A stretch of 55,149 nucleotides of DNA from assembly GCA_026391475.1 (NCBI GenBank), contig JAPLED010000043.1:1-55149 (forward strand), in the 5' to 3' direction. This DNA comes from Bacteroidia bacterium (GTDB lineage: Bacteria > Bacteroidota > Bacteroidia > Bacteroidales > VadinHA17). The position numbers were made by a program, and so were the translations under genes. Below are positions 17,364 through 26,816 of this stretch, piece after piece. Under the pieces are notes generated by a model. It made no database searches. It saw only the letters and a program-made list of their open reading frames with translations, and was not told the origin of the DNA. The stretch's first letter is position 1. Each line of letters begins with the position of its first letter.

Positions 17364-20081
17364 ATGATCTCAAAAACCGACTTATTCAAGTTTGCAAAGA
17401 TAAGGAAGCCTTTGCTTTCTTTGTTCTTCTGCCTGGTACTAAGTTTTTTTATACTTCCAGTTAATAGTCAGGCAACGAAATTTCAAATCCCAGCCTCACC
17501 ACGTGCAATCTACAACTTCAATCCAGGCTGGAAATTCGCCTTCGGAGACACTACCGGAGCCGATAAACCTGAATTTAATGATTTGGCGTGGGCCAATGTA
17601 AGCCTGCCGCATACATGGAATGAGACCGATAGCTATAGGGCTTTTATAAGTCATAGCGGTGGCGACCAGAGCGAAAAGATGTTAGGTATCGGCTGGTATC
17701 GTAAACACTTCAGACTGCCAACCAGCACTGACGGTCAGAAGGTATTCCTTCAATTTGACGGATTGAGGCAGGCCGGCCGTTTCTTCCTGAACGGACAGCC
17801 GATCGGTAAATATGAAAATGGTATCACTCCAGTGGGCTTTGACATCACACAGTTTGTCAGGTTTGGCGGCCAGGACAATATACTCGCCGTAAAGGTCGAC
17901 AATAGTCCGGATTACAAGGAAGAGGCCACAGGTATACCGTTCTTATGGAACTCGAAGGATTTCAACCCGAATTTCGGCGGACTAAACAGGGATGCCAGGC
18001 TGATAGTGACGGGTAAGATATACCAGACCCTGCCGCTCTATGAAAACCTTAAAACCACCGGTGTCTATGTCTTTCCGGAGTCCATCGACCAGAAAAAAAA
18101 GACCACGGATGTGAAAGTGGAAGCCGAGGTTGTAAATGAGACTGGCGACTATGCCTCGATTACACTTTCGGCTGTCGTGGTGGACGCCGACGGTGTTGTG
18201 CGGGCGAAATTGGATGGAAACACCTCCGATCTTGTTGCGAACCAATCTGAAATCTTCACGGCTTCCGGTACTTTGCCGGGTACCCGTTTCTGGGATGTGG
18301 ACGATCCATATCTTTACCATGTTTATTCCATACTCAGTGTGAACGGCAAGGTAGTTGACGTTTGTGAGACACAGACCGGCTTTCGCCAGACCGAGTTCAA
18401 GGGCGGTGTTGGTACGGGTGGCGTCTGGCTGAATGGCCGATTTGTCTGGCTCACCGGCTATGCACAACGTTCGGCCAACGACTGGGCTGGGTTGGGTGGT
18501 GCATATCCCGACTGGATGCACGACTTCACGCTCGCGATGCTACGCGAAAGCAATGGCAATTATATTCGATGGATGCACGTCGCACCTCAGCGGGCTGATG
18601 TTTCGGCATGTGACCGATATGGCATCATTGAGGTCTGTCCTGCCGGTGACAAGGAGAGGTTAGTAACCGGTCGTCAATGGGATCAGCGCGCTGAGGTAAT
18701 GCGTGCCACAATGATTTTTTACCGTAATAACCCCAGTATACTTTTTTGGGAGGCAGGCAATACAATTGTCACACCGGAGGAGATGACGCAAATGGTTGCC
18801 ATGCGCAAGGAACTTGACCCGCATGGAGGCCGCGTTATGGGTACCCGCGACAACGATCAGGCGGACGCCAATAAAGCCCTGACTCCGATATGCGAGTGGT
18901 ATGGGATAATGATCGGACAGGCACCACAGACCGATAAAATCACTGGTGATGACATTTTTCGCGGCTACAGCATTTCACGTCGTGACAAAGCGCCTCTGAT
19001 CGAGACGGAGGATTTCCGCGATGAAGCCGGACGCAACATCTGGGATGATTACTCGCCACCCCATTTCGGTTTCAAACCAATAGCTGGTATGATAGGAGGC
19101 CGTCCCGTTGACACCTGGCATTGGAATTCCGAAACATTTTCTCTTGCAGCCGCCACACGTTACAACAGCTACGTAATCAACCAGATAGATAATACCGATC
19201 CTGCACATTCAAAATGGTCTGCCTATTGCTCTATCTATTTTACGGATGAAGATGCCGATGGACGCCAGCAGGGCAGCTATGTCCTTCGCGTGAGCGGCAA
19301 AGTTGACGGAGTGCGCCTGCCCAAGTCACTGTACAATGTTTCGCGAGTGATGCAGAACGATAAGCCGGATTTGCATATAATCGGACACTGGAACTATCCG
19401 GAAAAAACTACGAAGACCATTTTTGTTGCGGCCACACATTGTGATCAGGTTGAGCTTTTCCTCAACGGTAAATCACTGGGCGTAACGAATGAACCCTATG
19501 ATTTTGTTGATCCATATAAGGGAGGGGAAAGAGTACAGGGCTCTGAACTTCTTGTTGGTGTGAACACAGGTTATATTTACGCCTTCCCAAATGTAACCTT
19601 TGCCCCGGGCACGCTCAAAGCTATGGCCACAAAAGGAGGAAAAATCGTTGCACAACAGGAGCTACAGACTACTGGCGAACCAAAGGCTATAAAACTTACG
19701 CTATACAATGGGCCTAAAGGCTTGCAGGCGGATGGGAGTGATGTAGCCCTGATTGACTTCGAAGTCATTGATGCACAAGGTCGCCGATGCCCGACAGATG
19801 AGGCGAGAGTCGATTTTAAAGTCACAGGACCGGTTATCTGGCGCGGAGGATTCAATGCTGGGAAACTCAATACAACAAACAATCTGTTTCTTGACACCGA
19901 GTGTGGTATCAATCGCGTAGCTATTCGTTCAACACTTACCTCTGGAATGATAACGGTGACTGCAACGCGTGAGGGACTCAAAAGCGCCACCCTGAAGATC
20001 GAATCAAAGCCTGTAGAGATCGTAAGTGGTCTTATGCCAGCTATGCCACAGACACTATCTGGTTTGAAGAATAATGAATGA
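17364..20081 (+). CDS. GH2-like protein with altered acid/base site
   Basis: This 905-residue exported protein has the same domain order as its neighbour: jelly roll (about 45-215), Ig-like (245-345), barrel (350-650), C-terminal beta domains (660-890). The nucleophile region is APLIETED (Glu549). The acid/base motif, normally GNE, reads FWEAGNTIVT, with Thr467 where Glu is expected. Either another residue (for example Glu463) serves, or the protein is impaired or belongs to a subgroup with a different mechanism. It lies in the same direction 63 bp after the first GH2. Its base composition is more G+C-rich than the genes before it, so it was probably acquired separately. Confidence 0.8.
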   Translation: MISKTDLFKFAKIRKPLLSLFFCLVLSFFILPVNSQATKFQIPASPRAIYNFNPGWKFAFGDTTGADKPEFNDLAWANVSLPHTWNETDSYRAFISHSGGDQSEKMLGIGWYRKHFRLPTSTDGQKVFLQFDGLRQAGRFFLNGQPIGKYENGITPVGFDITQFVRFGGQDNILAVKVDNSPDYKEEATGIPFLWNSKDFNPNFGGLNRDARLIVTGKIYQTLPLYENLKTTGVYVFPESIDQKKKTTDVKVEAEVVNETGDYASITLSAVVVDADGVVRAKLDGNTSDLVANQSEIFTASGTLPGTRFWDVDDPYLYHVYSILSVNGKVVDVCETQTGFRQTEFKGGVGTGGVWLNGRFVWLTGYAQRSANDWAGLGGAYPDWMHDFTLAMLRESNGNYIRWMHVAPQRADVSACDRYGIIEVCPAGDKERLVTGRQWDQRAEVMRATMIFYRNNPSILFWEAGNTIVTPEEMTQMVAMRKELDPHGGRVMGTRDNDQADANKALTPICEWYGIMIGQAPQTDKITGDDIFRGYSISRRDKAPLIETEDFRDEAGRNIWDDYSPPHFGFKPIAGMIGGRPVDTWHWNSETFSLAAATRYNSYVINQIDNTDPAHSKWSAYCSIYFTDEDADGRQQGSYVLRVSGKVDGVRLPKSLYNVSRVMQNDKPDLHIIGHWNYPEKTTKTIFVAATHCDQVELFLNGKSLGVTNEPYDFVDPYKGGERVQGSELLVGVNTGYIYAFPNVTFAPGTLKAMATKGGKIVAQQELQTTGEPKAIKLTLYNGPKGLQADGSDVALIDFEVIDAQGRRCPTDEARVDFKVTGPVIWRGGFNAGKLNTTNNLFLDTECGINRVAIRSTLTSGMITVTATREGLKSATLKIESKPVEIVSGLMPAMPQTLSGLKNNE

Positions 20082-20100
20082 TCCTATAAAGTACAATAAT

Positions 20101-21738
20101 ATGAAAAACAATGTTATAATGAAAATGATGCGAATTATGGCAGTTGGCTTAGTAATGGCTTTGTTGTCAATTGGAACGGTCAGGAGCCAGACAGGCAGCG
20201 GAACAATGCCACAGATTGTAAATAAGGATGGACGTCATGCACTTCTCGTAGACGGCCAACCCTTTTTCATGCTGGGGGGACAGGCTCACAACTCCAGTGG
20301 TTGGCCGGGCATGTTGCCACAGGTGTGGTCGGCGGTTGAAGCGATGCACGCTAACACTCTCGAAGTTCCGGTTTACTGGGAGCAGATAGAGGCGCAGCCC
20401 GGGAAATTCGATTTTTCCCTGGTTGATACGCTTCTTAAGCAAGGTCGAGAACACAAGGTTCATCTTGTGATTCTGTGGTTCGCTACCTGGAAAAACGGCA
20501 GCAATCACTATATGCCTGAATGGATGAAACGGGAGGCAGGTAAGTATCCCAATATAACTGGACGGAACGGACAGCCTGTTGATTCTCCTTCACCACATAC
20601 CCAGGCCGCTATGGAAGCCGACGCAAAAGCTTTTGCAGCACTGATGGGGCATTTGAAGAAGGCAGACCCGCAGCATACGGTGATAATGGTTCAGGTGGAA
20701 AACGAACCTGGATCATGGGGGAGCGTTCGGGATTATTCCGTTGATGCCCAGAAACTGTTTGAGGGTCCTGTACCGGTTGAACTGCTTAAGCCCGAGGTGC
20801 TTAAGGCGCTGAACAAGCCGGCAGATGTCAAGGGAACATGGCAGGAGGTTTTTGGGGACAACGCTGATGAGTATTTCCATGCATGGTCAGTCGCCAGGTA
20901 CATTGGGTATATTGCTGCGGCTGGCAAAACAGTGAATCCGTTGCCGTTATATGTCAACGCGGCGTTGCGCAATCCGCTCATCAACACCAGTGCATCAACG
21001 TATGAGAGCGGTGGAGCGACCGACAATGTAATCCCGATCTGGAAGACGGCCGCACCTGCCATCGACTTACTGGCACCGGATATCTATCTGTCCGGCAGCG
21101 AGCAGGTAATGAAGGTGATTGAGTTGTACGACCGTCCCGACAACACGTTATTCGTTCCCGAGACCGGCTCCAGCGCAGAATATGCGAGATACATATATGA
21201 GGTACTCGCACGTGGGGGAATCGGTTTTTCACCTTTTGGGATTGACGACAACGGACAGGGCACAGGAGAAGCTGAGATAGCGGCACGCCTGGCACCGGTA
21301 GCACAGGAATACGCCATGGCAGGTCCCATGATGAGGGAACTGGCGAAATGGGGTTTTGAAGGAAAGATCAAGTCCGTTGTAGAGCGTGAGGATCACGCCG
21401 TACAGACGATCGACCTCGAATTGTGGCAAGCCACGGTTACGTTCAGCGCTGCAGGAGGGCGAACAGCACAAGCCAATACTAAGCCCATCGGTAAAGCGAT
21501 GGTGGTGCAACTGGGTGAGAACGAGTTTGTACTGGTGGGTGCGCTCTGTCGCTTCACCTTCAAGCCTGCCGGAGCCAATGCAGGTAAGGCATGGCAGTAC
21601 CTTAAGGTGGAAGAAGGCCATTATGAGAACGGAACATTCAAGCTTTTACGTATCCGAAATGGTGATGAGACGGATTGGGGAGGACCACGTTTCGGTGCTG
21701 TACCAGTCATACTGCATACGACGCTGGTCATGCGGTAA
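20101..21738 (+). CDS. DUF5597 glycosidase (GH35-like beta-galactosidase)
   Basis: This 545-residue exported protein has a TIM barrel at about residues 40-400 and a C-terminal DUF5597-type beta domain at about 410-545. The start motif LLVDGQPFFMLGGQAHNSS and the barrel motif EVPVYWEQIEAQPGKFDFS are typical of GH35-like enzymes. The acid/base is Glu202 in QVENEPGSWG; the nucleophile is Glu354 in LFVPETGSS. It likely removes beta-linked galactose. A longer frame from 20074 would overlap the previous gene by 8 bp; 20101 gives a better signal peptide after two short Met-rich starts. It has a paralogue at 24035 and shares the high G+C of this block. Confidence 0.85.
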   Translation: MKNNVIMKMMRIMAVGLVMALLSIGTVRSQTGSGTMPQIVNKDGRHALLVDGQPFFMLGGQAHNSSGWPGMLPQVWSAVEAMHANTLEVPVYWEQIEAQPGKFDFSLVDTLLKQGREHKVHLVILWFATWKNGSNHYMPEWMKREAGKYPNITGRNGQPVDSPSPHTQAAMEADAKAFAALMGHLKKADPQHTVIMVQVENEPGSWGSVRDYSVDAQKLFEGPVPVELLKPEVLKALNKPADVKGTWQEVFGDNADEYFHAWSVARYIGYIAAAGKTVNPLPLYVNAALRNPLINTSASTYESGGATDNVIPIWKTAAPAIDLLAPDIYLSGSEQVMKVIELYDRPDNTLFVPETGSSAEYARYIYEVLARGGIGFSPFGIDDNGQGTGEAEIAARLAPVAQEYAMAGPMMRELAKWGFEGKIKSVVEREDHAVQTIDLELWQATVTFSAAGGRTAQANTKPIGKAMVVQLGENEFVLVGALCRFTFKPAGANAGKAWQYLKVEEGHYENGTFKLLRIRNGDETDWGGPRFGAVPVILHTTLVMR

Positions 21739-21800
21739 ACAGTATATTATTAATAGCTTTTCAGAATATTAATTATCACATACAAATATTTATATACAAA

Positions 21801-23954
21801 ATGAAACTTTCTAATATCGGGACTATTAAACTAAGTGTCGTCACACTGATGCTATTACCTTATTTGGTATCAGCACAGAGTTCATGGCAGCAGATCACAG
21901 TGCCGTCTGTCCGTGAAGCAGCTGCATCGTTTGTTTCACCTCCGGCTGAGTATGGGGCCATTCATTGGGCCATTTGGGGAGGACAGCAAACCAGGGAACG
22001 CATTGTAGCCGACATAGGGCAGATCTACGCCAACGGTGGAAGAGTTTACATGATTAACAACTCACGCGGCTTGCTTCCAAAGTATTTCACTTCCGAATAC
22101 CTCGGTCTGGTAAAACTGGTCGTGCAGGAGTGCAAGAAACGTGATATGAAGGTCTGGATAGAGGGCGACGCAGGGTATCCTGATGGTTTTGCCGGCGGTA
22201 TGATTAGCAAGGATTATCCCGATCTGACAATGCAGGGCATAGTCGCCGATGCACGATATACTGTCGCTGCCGGACAGACTCTTAAAATCCCGCTGCCTCC
22301 TGAAACTCTCGGGATCCTGGTGAACCAGCGAGTTCCGGCACGCGGAAATGCTTCAGCACCTCCGAGTCAGGTGTTGCCGCTTCCTGCTGACGGACAGTTC
22401 CAATGGACTGCACCCAACCAGGGAATGTTTGAAGTCACCTTCGTACGGCATGTCTTCCGGAGCTCACCCACGCGATTCGTTAACCGTGAGGATGGCACCA
22501 ACGCCAAGGACAGCCGCTACTCTTTGATAGACTACCTCAATTCCGATGCCACCCGCACCTATCTGAAGATCATTTTCGAAACCTACGAAAAACTCGTTGG
22601 CGATGAGTTCGGCAAGACCATCCTCGGTTTCCGAGGCGACGAACCCGACTACACCAGTTTTATGCCCTGGACTCCAAAGCTACTCGAGACGTTTCAAAAG
22701 GAAAAAGGCTACGATTTGAAACCCTACATTGCACAATTTTTTGCCAGCGAGCTGACACCTGAAGCCAAACGTGCCAAGGCAGACTACTGGGATGTGTGGA
22801 GCGGCATGTTTCGCGACAATTTCTTCAAGCCTATTGAAGACTGGTGCAGGGCACGCAAAATGGAATATATGGTCCACCTTAATCACGAAGAGCTGATGAT
22901 CAACCTTACCCGCGGCGAAGACCTGATTCGCAACCAAGGTTCCTTTTTCCGGTGCATGCGTTATGCCGGTGTCCCGGGAATTGATAATCTCAGCCAGATA
23001 AAGCCTGGCTCTGTCACCGATTTTCCAAAGCTCGCCTCCTCTGCTGCGCATCTTTTCGGACGGCCTCAGATATGGACGGAACAGGGTGGTGGTATAGGGC
23101 AGCCTGGGAAATTTGTCACCGATTACCAGTTCGTTCGAGGCATCAATTATATGAACATCCGCGGTCTGAACACAGTACCCTCTGTGGACGCGAACCCTGC
23201 GATGAATCCTGCCACCACAGGTTGGTATGTCAGCCGTGCCAGCTACTTGCTGGCGATCGGGCGTCCGGCGGCACAGGTCGCACTTTATCACCCAACCGAC
23301 AGCGAGTGGCTCGGCGACCAGGAATCAGATTCGGTCACAGTCAAACTGACAGCCCGGTTGATGGAGCAGCAGATTGACTTTGATTATATCGACTACGATT
23401 TGTTTGCTTCGCTCTGCACACTTGAAGGGGGCGGGATAAAGAATCTGAGCGGTCAGATCTACCGGGCTATCATCATCCCTGCTTCAACCGTGATTCAAAA
23501 AAAGATGCTAGAACGTCTGCGTGCCTTTGCATCCGCCGGAGGCAGTGTCGTGTTTGTAGGCCGCACACCGTCGATGGTCGTCGACCGTACTTTCCTGAAC
23601 CCGGAAGGTGTGCCTGACCTGAGCTTCGCAACGATCGAGCTCAAGGCGGAAATTACCCAGCAGGTTGTTTCGGCGCTACCGAGACCGGATGTCAAACTGG
23701 ATGCCACCTGCCCATCAATCAAGTACATTCACCGGACACTTAAGGATGGGAATATTTATTTCTTTTTTAACGAGTCTGATCAGGCGCAGTCCCGCACAGC
23801 TACATTAACTGGTAGTGGTCAGGTGCAACTTTGGGATGCAACCTCGGGGAAGATCACACCGTTGAAGGGCTCCAAGCCAGGGAAAGGAACCGTAAGTCTA
23901 CCTCTGGTACTTGGACCATATGAGTCAAAGTTCATTGTCATAGAACCTGCCTGA
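21801..23954 (+). CDS. GH106-like glycosyl hydrolase (alpha-L-rhamnosidase type)
   Basis: This 717-residue exported protein has signal peptide MKLSNIGTIKLSVVTLMLLP plus YLVSAQ. It then shows features of the large rhamnosidase-like TIM-barrel family: AIWGGQQTRERIVADI, VWIEGDAGYPDGFAGG, FRGDEPDYTSFMPWTP, EKGYDLKPYI, and an Asn/His/Glu-rich active-site strand (VHLNHEELM). A C-terminal beta domain (SGQVQLWDATSGKITPL) closes it. Members of GH106 remove alpha-L-rhamnose by inversion, with calcium. The family call is from motif resemblance; a related unclassified glycosidase family is the main alternative. The longer frame from 21675 is rejected because it overlaps the upstream gene and lacks a signal. 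Confidence 0.6.
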   Translation: MKLSNIGTIKLSVVTLMLLPYLVSAQSSWQQITVPSVREAAASFVSPPAEYGAIHWAIWGGQQTRERIVADIGQIYANGGRVYMINNSRGLLPKYFTSEYLGLVKLVVQECKKRDMKVWIEGDAGYPDGFAGGMISKDYPDLTMQGIVADARYTVAAGQTLKIPLPPETLGILVNQRVPARGNASAPPSQVLPLPADGQFQWTAPNQGMFEVTFVRHVFRSSPTRFVNREDGTNAKDSRYSLIDYLNSDATRTYLKIIFETYEKLVGDEFGKTILGFRGDEPDYTSFMPWTPKLLETFQKEKGYDLKPYIAQFFASELTPEAKRAKADYWDVWSGMFRDNFFKPIEDWCRARKMEYMVHLNHEELMINLTRGEDLIRNQGSFFRCMRYAGVPGIDNLSQIKPGSVTDFPKLASSAAHLFGRPQIWTEQGGGIGQPGKFVTDYQFVRGINYMNIRGLNTVPSVDANPAMNPATTGWYVSRASYLLAIGRPAAQVALYHPTDSEWLGDQESDSVTVKLTARLMEQQIDFDYIDYDLFASLCTLEGGGIKNLSGQIYRAIIIPASTVIQKKMLERLRAFASAGGSVVFVGRTPSMVVDRTFLNPEGVPDLSFATIELKAEITQQVVSALPRPDVKLDATCPSIKYIHRTLKDGNIYFFFNESDQAQSRTATLTGSGQVQLWDATSGKITPLKGSKPGKGTVSLPLVLGPYESKFIVIEPA

Positions 23955-24034
23955 TAAAATACAAATGAAAAACAAGATATGACTTTTCATAAAACTGACT
24001 GATGATTAAAACCCAATAATATATTTTAAAAATC

Positions 24035-25708
24035 ATGACAACTAAAAGAATTTATTTTTTGATCCTGATCTGCCTGTTCACATTTTCATGCAAGGAGCAA
24101 CCTCAGACAGAAAAGAAGGAAATACCGCATCTGGAGGTAAGAGGTAAGACAACTCAATTGATTGTTGACGGGAAACCGTTTCTTGTTCTTGGAGGTGAAT
24201 TGCAAAATTCAAGTTCTTCTAGCAGGGAATATATGAAGGAATACTGGCCAAAGCTTGAAGCCTCCGGGATGAACACAGTTCTTGCGGCTGTTGAATGGTC
24301 GTTAATTGAACCAGTTGAAGGAAAATTTGATTTTACAATTATTGACAATCTTATTGAAGATGCACGTGCTCATAACTTAAGACTGGTACTTCTCTGGTTC
24401 GGTTCATGGAAAAATGGACAGACTCATTATGCTCCTGAATGGGTAAAAAAAGATTACAACCGCTTCCCAAGAGTAAAAGCTGAAAGCGGAAAGAGCCTTG
24501 AAATACTTTCTGTGTTCGGCAAGGAAAACCTCCAGGCTGATGCACGGGCTTTTGCAGCTATGATGAAACATGTAAAAGAGGTTGATTCCTCTCAGAGAAC
24601 TGTGTTGATGATCCAGGTGGAGAATGAAGTGGGTATTCTTGGCTCACCACGCGATCACAACGATATTGCCAATGCAGCCTTTAATGCACCTGTCCCGCAG
24701 AAGTTGATGAATTACCTTGTGAAAAACAAAGAGAATCTTCTTCCTGAACTGATTGACGTTTGGAAAACCACAAACTTTAAAACATCAGGCACCTGGGAGG
24801 AGGTCTTTGGTAAAGGAGTAAAAACAGATGAGCTTTTTATGGTATGGAATTATGCACGCTATCTGGATGTTTGCGCCTCCACTGCAAAAGCAGAATACTC
24901 CATTCCTATGTTCGTAAACGCATGGCTTGTTCAGCCGGAGGATAAACGGCCGGGAGATTATCCTTCAGGAGGTCCGCAGGCACATGTTCTGGATTTATGG
25001 AGAGCAGGTGCGCCAAACATCGATCTCCTCTGCCCTGATATACATCTGCCCGATTGTGTCGGAATCAGTGCTATTTATACACGAAATAATAATACGCTGT
25101 TTGTTCCTGAATCGAGTGCAGGTGAACATGGAGCCGGCAATGCGTTTTTTGTAGTCGGAAAACCTAAAGGTGTAGGATATTCTCCTTTCGGAATTGAAAG
25201 AATTATCGCAAATAATGAGAAGGACCCAATAATCACGGCATATAAGATCCTGGCAAGCCTCGCTCCTGTTATACTGGAAGCTCAGTCCAATGGAACAATT
25301 ACATCTGTGCTGCTGAAAAAGGATATAAATAAATCAGAAGAGATCATATTAGGTGATTATAAACTACTTGTCGAATTGGTCAGAAACCGGCGATCGACAT
25401 CGGTTCCTGAACAGGGCTATGGCATAATAATTAACTCATCTTCTGATGAATACATTATTTATGGGAATAATATTCAGGTTTCTTTTTCGCCCAACACTCC
25501 CGGACCTGCTATCGCTGCAATCGCACAGCTTGACGAAGGTAAATTTGAGAACGGGAAATGGATTCAGGGCCGCCGCCTAAATGGCGACGATATAATGCTT
25601 GATTACGACCTGGCAAAAAAAGCGCTGGAAAACAAGACAGGCACTGGCTTGAAATTTGGTAACGGAAACGAACTTGTCCAGCGTGTGAAACTATACCGTT
25701 ACGAATAG
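24035..25708 (+). CDS. DUF5597 glycosidase lipoprotein (GH35-like)
   Basis: This 557-residue lipoprotein (lipobox FTFSC, Cys19) is a paralogue of the protein at 20101: LIVDGKPFLVLGGELQNSS, AAVEWSLIEPVEGKFDF, WFGSWKNGQTHYAPEWVK. The acid/base is Glu198 in QVENEVGILG; the nucleophile is Glu359 in LFVPESS. The C-terminal DUF5597-like domain is at about 415-557. It would act on beta-galactosides at the cell surface or in the periplasm. It is clearly more AT-rich than its paralogue, which argues that the two were acquired separately rather than by recent duplication. It is the last gene of the glycosidase run. Confidence 0.85.
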   Translation: MTTKRIYFLILICLFTFSCKEQPQTEKKEIPHLEVRGKTTQLIVDGKPFLVLGGELQNSSSSSREYMKEYWPKLEASGMNTVLAAVEWSLIEPVEGKFDFTIIDNLIEDARAHNLRLVLLWFGSWKNGQTHYAPEWVKKDYNRFPRVKAESGKSLEILSVFGKENLQADARAFAAMMKHVKEVDSSQRTVLMIQVENEVGILGSPRDHNDIANAAFNAPVPQKLMNYLVKNKENLLPELIDVWKTTNFKTSGTWEEVFGKGVKTDELFMVWNYARYLDVCASTAKAEYSIPMFVNAWLVQPEDKRPGDYPSGGPQAHVLDLWRAGAPNIDLLCPDIHLPDCVGISAIYTRNNNTLFVPESSAGEHGAGNAFFVVGKPKGVGYSPFGIERIIANNEKDPIITAYKILASLAPVILEAQSNGTITSVLLKKDINKSEEIILGDYKLLVELVRNRRSTSVPEQGYGIIINSSSDEYIIYGNNIQVSFSPNTPGPAIAAIAQLDEGKFENGKWIQGRRLNGDDIMLDYDLAKKALENKTGTGLKFGNGNELVQRVKLYRYE

Positions 25709-26307
25709 GTGGCAGTTTTCTCGTTGAAAAGGATTTATTCTTGTCAGGGATATGTATTAATGGAATTGGACTCCTTCCTTGCTGTCAGGCACATTTGCAG
25801 CTCGTGCAGTTCCAACGCTAAACCGAAAGCTCCAAACTAGCCTGCCAGCCCGTCCCATCTAGATAATTAGAAAAATATCTACAAAACAAAATAACCAAGT
25901 AGCGAGACAATTTTAAAATTAAACCTACACGGTCGGTGCTATCTCCAGGTATAGAAATCGGACGAGCTGAAGGATTGTGTCAAGCCATTTTTTATGAAAG
26001 TGCCAAACTCTATTGTAATTTGAAGGATCCAAAAATTGATGATATAGATGATTTGATAAGTAACTGACAGTTATCTGACAAGTACAAACAAATATATTAT
26101 TCTTTTTCTGACAGAGGGAGAGGATGGTTCAGGAGCAAACTTAAAGTAATATCTAAACTCTTCTGAGAAAATTTTATGAAAACTGCTGCAAATGTTAGCA
26201 GCAATAAAAAAAACCAGGACCTGTGATTTTTAAGCTTGATCTGTTACTAATTGAATAGAATGTGATCACAGATTGATTTATTTACCAAAAAAGTAACAGC
26301 ATGACAG
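25709..26307. other. gene-poor spacer with box A-like motif
   Basis: This 599-bp gap begins with unremarkable sequence. CCCGTCCCATCTAGATAATT (about 25850-25869) vaguely recalls a 56-bp unit. CTACACGGTCGGTG at 25925-25938 is a box A variant. A 42-codon open stretch follows directly (listed separately). The rest, up to the sigma factor gene, is AT-rich with no gene or clear promoter seen. Confidence 0.4.
25939..26067 (+). pseudogene. possible gene remnant in spacer
   Basis: An open stretch without a start codon reads LSPGIEIGRAEGLCQAIFYE and continues to a stop at 26065-26067, ending DDIDDLISN. GIEIGRAEG recalls the charged tails of Rpn/PD-(D/E)XK-type transposon nucleases, but the match is short. 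It begins right at the end of a box A variant, as if a gene end had been joined to the repeat. This is a weak call. Confidence 0.2.
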
Positions 26308-26811
26308 ATGACAGATAATAGACAAAAGGACCAATTCCTGGATATTTTAGAGAAAAATATTGGGATAATTCTAAAGATTGCAAGAGCATATGCAAAGACA
26401 ATCCAAGATAAAGAGGATTTGATTAATGACATTACTCTTGAACTTTGGAAATCATTTGGGAAATTCAAAGGTGACTCCAAAATATCGACATGGATTTATC
26501 GAGTTGCATTAAATACATCGATGAATTATAAACGTAAAAGAGAAAAAGACAGATTGTTTTTCTTTGACGATTTAAAGCAAATTGAAAGTCTAAGTTGGTT
26601 AATTGAGCAACAGGACTCATCACAATCTGAAATTTTATACCAGTGTATTGATGAGTTAAGTGAACTAAATAAAGCGATAATTCTACTTTACCTCGACGGC
26701 AATTCACATGATGAGATTTCAGACATAACTGGAGTTTCAAAGACAAATGTCGGAACAAGGATTGGCCGGATAAAAGAACAAATAAAAAATTTAGCAACTA
26801 CAAAAATTTAA
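26308..26811 (+). CDS. ECF sigma factor (module 1)
   Basis: This 167-residue protein is a sigma-70 family factor of the extracytoplasmic type. Region 2 (about residues 10-75) has DKEDLINDITLELWKSFGKF and STWIYRVALNTS. Region 4 (about 110-160) has the helix-turn-helix LDGNSHDEISDITGVSKTNV. It directs RNA polymerase to a small regulon. The next gene, 5 bp downstream, encodes a membrane protein that is probably its anti-sigma partner. A second, related sigma gene is at 29006-29509 on the other strand. An ATG at 26301 runs into a stop after five codons, so 26308 is the start. Confidence 0.85.
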   Translation: MTDNRQKDQFLDILEKNIGIILKIARAYAKTIQDKEDLINDITLELWKSFGKFKGDSKISTWIYRVALNTSMNYKRKREKDRLFFFDDLKQIESLSWLIEQQDSSQSEILYQCIDELSELNKAIILLYLDGNSHDEISDITGVSKTNVGTRIGRIKEQIKNLATTKI

Positions 26812-26816
26812 AAACA

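Noticed and set aside
24035-25708. Recent duplicate of the gene at 20101
   Set aside because: Despite the shared domains, base composition and protein sequence differ widely, so a recent local duplication is unlikely.
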